Shown: positions 59,879 through 64,000 of the stretch, in pieces
Layout: every line of letters begins with the position of its first letter
Numbering within the stretch: the stretch's first letter is position 1
From: Iris pallida
Taxonomy: Eukaryota; Streptophyta; Magnoliopsida; Asparagales; Iridaceae
Assembly: GCA_029216955.1 (NCBI GenBank)
Contig: JANAVB010015601.1
Coordinates: 27,584 to 91,583, forward strand
Direction of reading: 5' to 3'
Length of the DNA stretch: 64,000 nucleotides
Made by a program: the position numbers and the translations under genes
Notes under the pieces: generated by a model
Databases searched by the model: none
Told to the model about the DNA's origin: nothing
What the model saw: only the letters and a program-made list of their open reading frames with translations

Positions 59879-60907
59879 TTTATTTTGTCATGTTATTCTT
59901 TTGTTATGTTATTTTTCTTCAAAAATCATATGGGCTAGGTCACCTAAATCATGGGATCTAGAATCTTCGATAGTCGTATTAGTTGGCATAGTGAGGACAC
60001 GTAGTCAGATTTTGGACGTATTTCTCGGGTGTAGGAATTTAAGGTTTTTGCCGTCGCATGCGGCAATACGGAAATTTTAAATACCATGAACCTAGAGGTA
60101 TGTATCTTAGTCAGGACTCTGTGATTATCGTAGCCTTGCTCACTAGCATGACGAAGACTCCGAGCAACATGGTTTTGGACAGACGCATATGATTATCAGA
60201 TTGTATCTTGAAGGTTTTTGAACATCATACCCTTCTGTTGTTATAAATGACTTAGGAGTAGGGATATTTTAGTTTTGTAGAGCTTATTCATAGGTAGTAC
60301 CTTCATAGTATAATGATATGGTGACTTGTAGAGTGTCTGTACCCTAGAGGTGATAGTTAGCATTGGTGTTAGAATAGTAACCCATTGCAGATAATTTTCC
60401 TGTTATCTATAATATCAACCAGTTTACACATATAGGATGTTAGTATGCCATATAGCCTTGATATTATTACTTTCCCTTACTTTTTCCAGTGAGGCACCTA
60501 TGACCAGAGTCTATCCTTGAGTATAGTCATAGTTCACCTAAGACTGAGAGGCCTATATACATATAGATTGCAGATGATATACTTAGGATATATGTGATGG
60601 TTGTTGTTCTTGAGCTTATGTATATGTGGTATTTGGGATTGTGTGCTTAGCTTGTAGGTATTTAGTTATGGGTGACTTGATAGGATTGGGAAGTTAGCTA
60701 GCCTATTATCGAGTTTTCTTTTGCTAATCTCTCGTTGCCAACACTAGGTAGCTAGCATAGGTAAAATCCCAGGAAGTTGACCAGCTGATGACCAAGTACT
60801 AGGATGTTGAGAAAATTGACTAGTGATTGACCCTTGTCTATGTGTGACCTAGAAGGGGTGCGATCATCTTAATTTCGAGGACGAAATTTTTATAAGGTGG
60901 GTAGGAT
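59879..60907 (+). mobile_element. Element G non-coding centre and polypurine tract
   Basis: No pol motif is visible here. The end has TTTCGAGGACGAAATTTTTA and a purine-rich AAGGTGGGTAGGAT before the LTR at 60908, the signature of a Tekay/Del-type internal end. Confidence 0.8.
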
Positions 60908-62921
60908 TGTAACACCCAGTTTTCCAGATGAAGGTAATTTTCAATTTTAAAATTATAATTATTATTTATTGATATTTATTTCATATTATGATTTTTGGTG
61001 ATTTTTAATTAATTTTAAACTATTTAAAATCATGACTTGTGATTTTGGTGTTTTGCTAGTGAAACCGTAGAGACTGTCTACCCTAGAGCCTAGCCATGTG
61101 ATTAGGGTATTTCATTTATCATTTTTTTAGTTTAAGGGTATTTTTGTCATTTTTGAAATATTTGAATTTAATATATTTATTTGGAATTTAAAATGATTAT
61201 TTAGAATGGTGTAATTTAAATATTATTTAATCAATTGTCTTGTATTGTGTTTAGCCATAACCTAGATTAGTCATACCTAGTCTAGTTAGACATGGTTAGT
61301 AATAGTTAGTATTGGTTAGTTGAGTTAAGTCATGATTAGCTAAAATAAAATAGGTTGCATTAAGTCTAGTGTGAAGCCTAGGTTGTAGGCCCTTGATTGG
61401 ACTTGATGGATTGATAGCCATTGGATTCACCCCAAAAACCCTAACCTTAACTTGGTGACCAGCCTAGGGATCCCCCTTGCTATAAAGCCTCTCTCAAAGT
61501 TTGTGCCTCCTCTTTATTCATCCCTCCATTTTCTAAGGAAATGTTTATTCTCCATTGAAATTTCTTCATAGTTTATTCCATATTAGTCCATTTTCATTGA
61601 AACTTCTTCCATTGTAACCTAATTAGTGTCCCCTATTGTTGGTGGAGGCTATTCTCAGTTTGATACAATTTGGAGCCATTGGCTAGCTTGAGGAGATCTC
61701 ACTTTTGGAGCTTTTCTTTGTGAAGGGACACATATAGGTAACTTCCTATTCCTTCTATAGATTTTTGATTTCTTTGCATGAATAGGAAGCCCTAGGTGTC
61801 CTCTCTCTGTTGGTATAGGCATTGTTAGGTTTCGTATCCAATACGTGTCCGTATCGGACACGTACCAGGCCATGGTCGTAGGTGTTTGATGAAATGCCCC
61901 AAAGGGCATTTCGTTTTATTTTCTGAAAAGTATTTGATTAGAAAAATAGGTTTTATGATTGCTTATGGATTTCCAGAGTCCTTTTGGAGTTTTCGTGTCG
62001 TGTCGGGACACGGGGGACACGAGTACACGCGGTGCACACACACGCGCGAGCGCGGTTGGCTCCCCTGCTACCACGTGTCTCGTGTGCCCTGCACACAGCA
62101 CGTGGACACGCCAAATTGCCATGGACACGGGGGCAGTGTCTGAGCACACTCCCCCAAAGTCTCACGACACCATGTTTCGTCGGACACGAAAATGAGGCCG
62201 CACGGGTCGTACACTGAGACGGAATGCGCACAGAACACGCGTCTGATACGTGTCTCGTACACGCGACACGCTCACGTGGACATCTCGTGTTGACACGAGT
62301 GTGTAGCCCTAGTATGGGCGTACACGTGTGCACGAGCACGTGTCTTAATTCGTGTCGAGTCCACGAACACAGTGAGCACGTGCACGATGATTGCTGACCT
62401 GTTGCACTGTTTGAGTTCGTTTGGGTTTTGGACACGTTCGTGTCTTGTTTTTGGACACGATACAGCATGGTTGACACGTACACGTGTAGTAGTTTATTTT
62501 ACCAACCTCTTTTTTGCAATGTATTAGATTTCATTGTGTTTTCGAGTTCGGATTTAGGTTTGTTTTGATTCTCTGATACGTAATATTTTTCCCAGTTCCT
62601 AAACATGTTAAATTCCAGTTTTATTGATAATTCTTCACTGTTAAATATTCTCCCACATGTTTATAACTCATGGATAGCTAAGTATTTCAATTTGAAATTT
62701 GCTTTTAGTTTGAAAATGGGATTTTGGCATTTGTGTTGGATTTGAATAGAATAGAACTGAAATTGGGTTCGTTTCCCTCCTTCAACTAAGTGAATGAATG
62801 CATGATTCATTTCAAAACTGAGATTTTCCCAAAATACAAATTCCTGATATTTTTTAGGGATTTATGTTAACTGTGTAGGCTTTTCCTCATTTTGGTTAAT
62901 TTCCCTATCAATTGTAGGTAT

Positions 62922-62966
<45 letters not shown>

Positions 62967-64000
62967 TCTTAATGTATTTATATATGTGTTAGTTATAGAT
63001 GTGTATTCTATATAATAAGTTATTCACATGGGTGCAATATATTACTGTAGACAAGGGTTGAAGGTTTCACTGTTTTCACATGAAAACTGAGATTAGAATG
63101 GGTTTAATGGTTCACACAACCTGTTTTCTATATACCCTACACACACATATCAGCCCCCCCCCCCCCCACATGCCTGTCCTAACAGCCCATACACCTCCTA
63201 TTTGCTGTCCAAAACAGCCTAGTAGTTGTCTACATATCAGCCATGTATACCAGGGTTCACCCTACAAAATTCAGTCCCCAACACAGTTCAGTCATCAAAC
63301 CACCTAACACAGCCTATATTAGTCCCTAAACCTGTCATCAATGGCCCCCTTGTTCAGTCCACTTTTAGCCTAAACTGTCCCATACATTCAGTCCTTAACA
63401 CCCTACAATCACCCCATGGATAGCCACAAACCAGTCCAATGTTTAGCTATAAGCAGTCCTCATATCAGCTCCCCACCATCCTGTCACACCCCTATATGCA
63501 TATAACAGAGAATGTAAAACTGAGATTGGAAGAATTCTGAACATGTTATGTGTTTTCAGTTTTTACTGAAAACTGAGATTGGATAAGGGGTTTTGTCTGA
63601 GAATGTGTTCAAAACTGAGTTCAATGTTTCCAATCCAAAACAGGAATCAAAACCTGAGTTTGATTGATATGTTGAACCTAAAATTTGGGGATATTCGAAT
63701 TTGGGATATATAGTTTCCAGTTTTCAAATGAAAACTGAGATTGTTTAATCAAACTGTCCTATTGACACTTATACACACTGTTACACATTCACTAATTCAT
63801 GTACACACAACCCCTATCTCCTAATTTCCTATCTATTGATCTCTGCACACTTGAACTGAACTGTGCACACACAGGAGCCACACCACAGGCCACACATGCA
63901 CATGTCCACACACATCTTCTGGACAACAACACACACAGGACACCATCTTTTTGAGCACTGTCACATATCACACACTCTATCCCCACTGTTTTGAAATTTA
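60908..64000 (+). repeat. 3' LTR of element G, cut by window end
   Basis: It starts TGTAACACCCAGTTTTCC and follows 54507 onward with small differences, among them a longer TA run (62928-62962) and C run. The TATA box is TATAAAG at 61481-61487 and the palindrome is at 61842-61864. The window ends 3,093 bases into it. Open frames within are not coding. Confidence 0.95.
62928..62962. repeat. (TA)n microsatellite
   Basis: TA run in the G 3' LTR, longer than the matching run at 56522 in the 5' LTR. Confidence 0.95.

Larger units (their letters stand above)
54507..64000 (+). mobile_element. Element G: non-autonomous derivative of an A-type gypsy element
   Basis: Two LTRs flank a 1,651-base centre with a tRNA-Ile primer site, a remnant of gag and a polypurine tract. 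LTRs, leader and gag start match element A, but the capsid, RT, RNase H and integrase are gone. The second LTR is cut by the window end. It must have relied on proteins from an A-type relative. Confidence 0.93.

Overview
This is nuclear DNA of a land plant, almost certainly a repeat-rich flowering plant with a large genome. The evidence is layered Ty3/gypsy retrotransposons with Tekay/Del-type polyproteins, plant L1-type LINE pieces, a PIF/Harbinger-type element, a fold-back MITE, a SINE-like head, and a degraded plastid insert in the order ndhF-rpl32, which is typical of angiosperm plastomes. I see no intact host gene. Almost all sequence outside 49.6-54.5 kb belongs to nested retroelements.

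Layout. 1-2519 is the internal region, and 2520-6152 the 5' LTR, of a minus-strand non-autonomous element (E). E sits in the internal region (6153-8273) of another minus-strand non-autonomous element (D), whose leader is duplicated around a captured LINE fragment. D's 5' LTR begins at 8274, is interrupted at 9758, and resumes near 20493, ending at 23163. Inside that LTR lies cluster C: LTR 9759-12341, an internal region with a full-length gag-pol frame (17105 down to 12468), LTR 17351-19928, and then the pol end of a second copy (19929-20466). D itself lies in the integrase of a plus-strand element B (integrase remnant 23164-24190, 3' LTR 24356-27138).

27286-28697 and 37204-40280 are two halves of a minus-strand gypsy element (A). 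They were split in the RNase H region by element H (28698-37203), which has 3.7 kb LTRs and a 1.1 kb non-coding centre. A's 5' LTR runs from 40281 to about 44946 and carries a 1,080 bp Harbinger-type insert. It is followed by a truncated B-type LTR (to 47081), a decayed LINE ORF2 (47082-49555), an AT-rich zone with a SINE head, a near-perfect 236 bp hairpin MITE and a second LINE 3' end, then the plastid insert (about 51405-53330). 53331-54454 is unassigned sequence with a promoter-like start and a tandem array of hairpin units. 54455-64000 holds a 52 bp LTR stub and element G: two LTRs of 4.75 kb type around a 1.65 kb centre that keeps only a deleted gag.

How the parts relate. Elements with unlike LTRs share one leader design: an 18 nt primer site matching tRNA-Ile(AAU), a short stem-loop, then a GCCTGC...TAGGA-like box. 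C and A carry polyproteins, now dead from many nonsense codons and, in A, frameshifts; D, E, H and G do not. The likely relation is that C-type and A-type elements supplied proteins and the others were mobilised in trans. G is a deletion derivative of an A-type element. No toxin, resistance, CRISPR or phage-like gene was seen.
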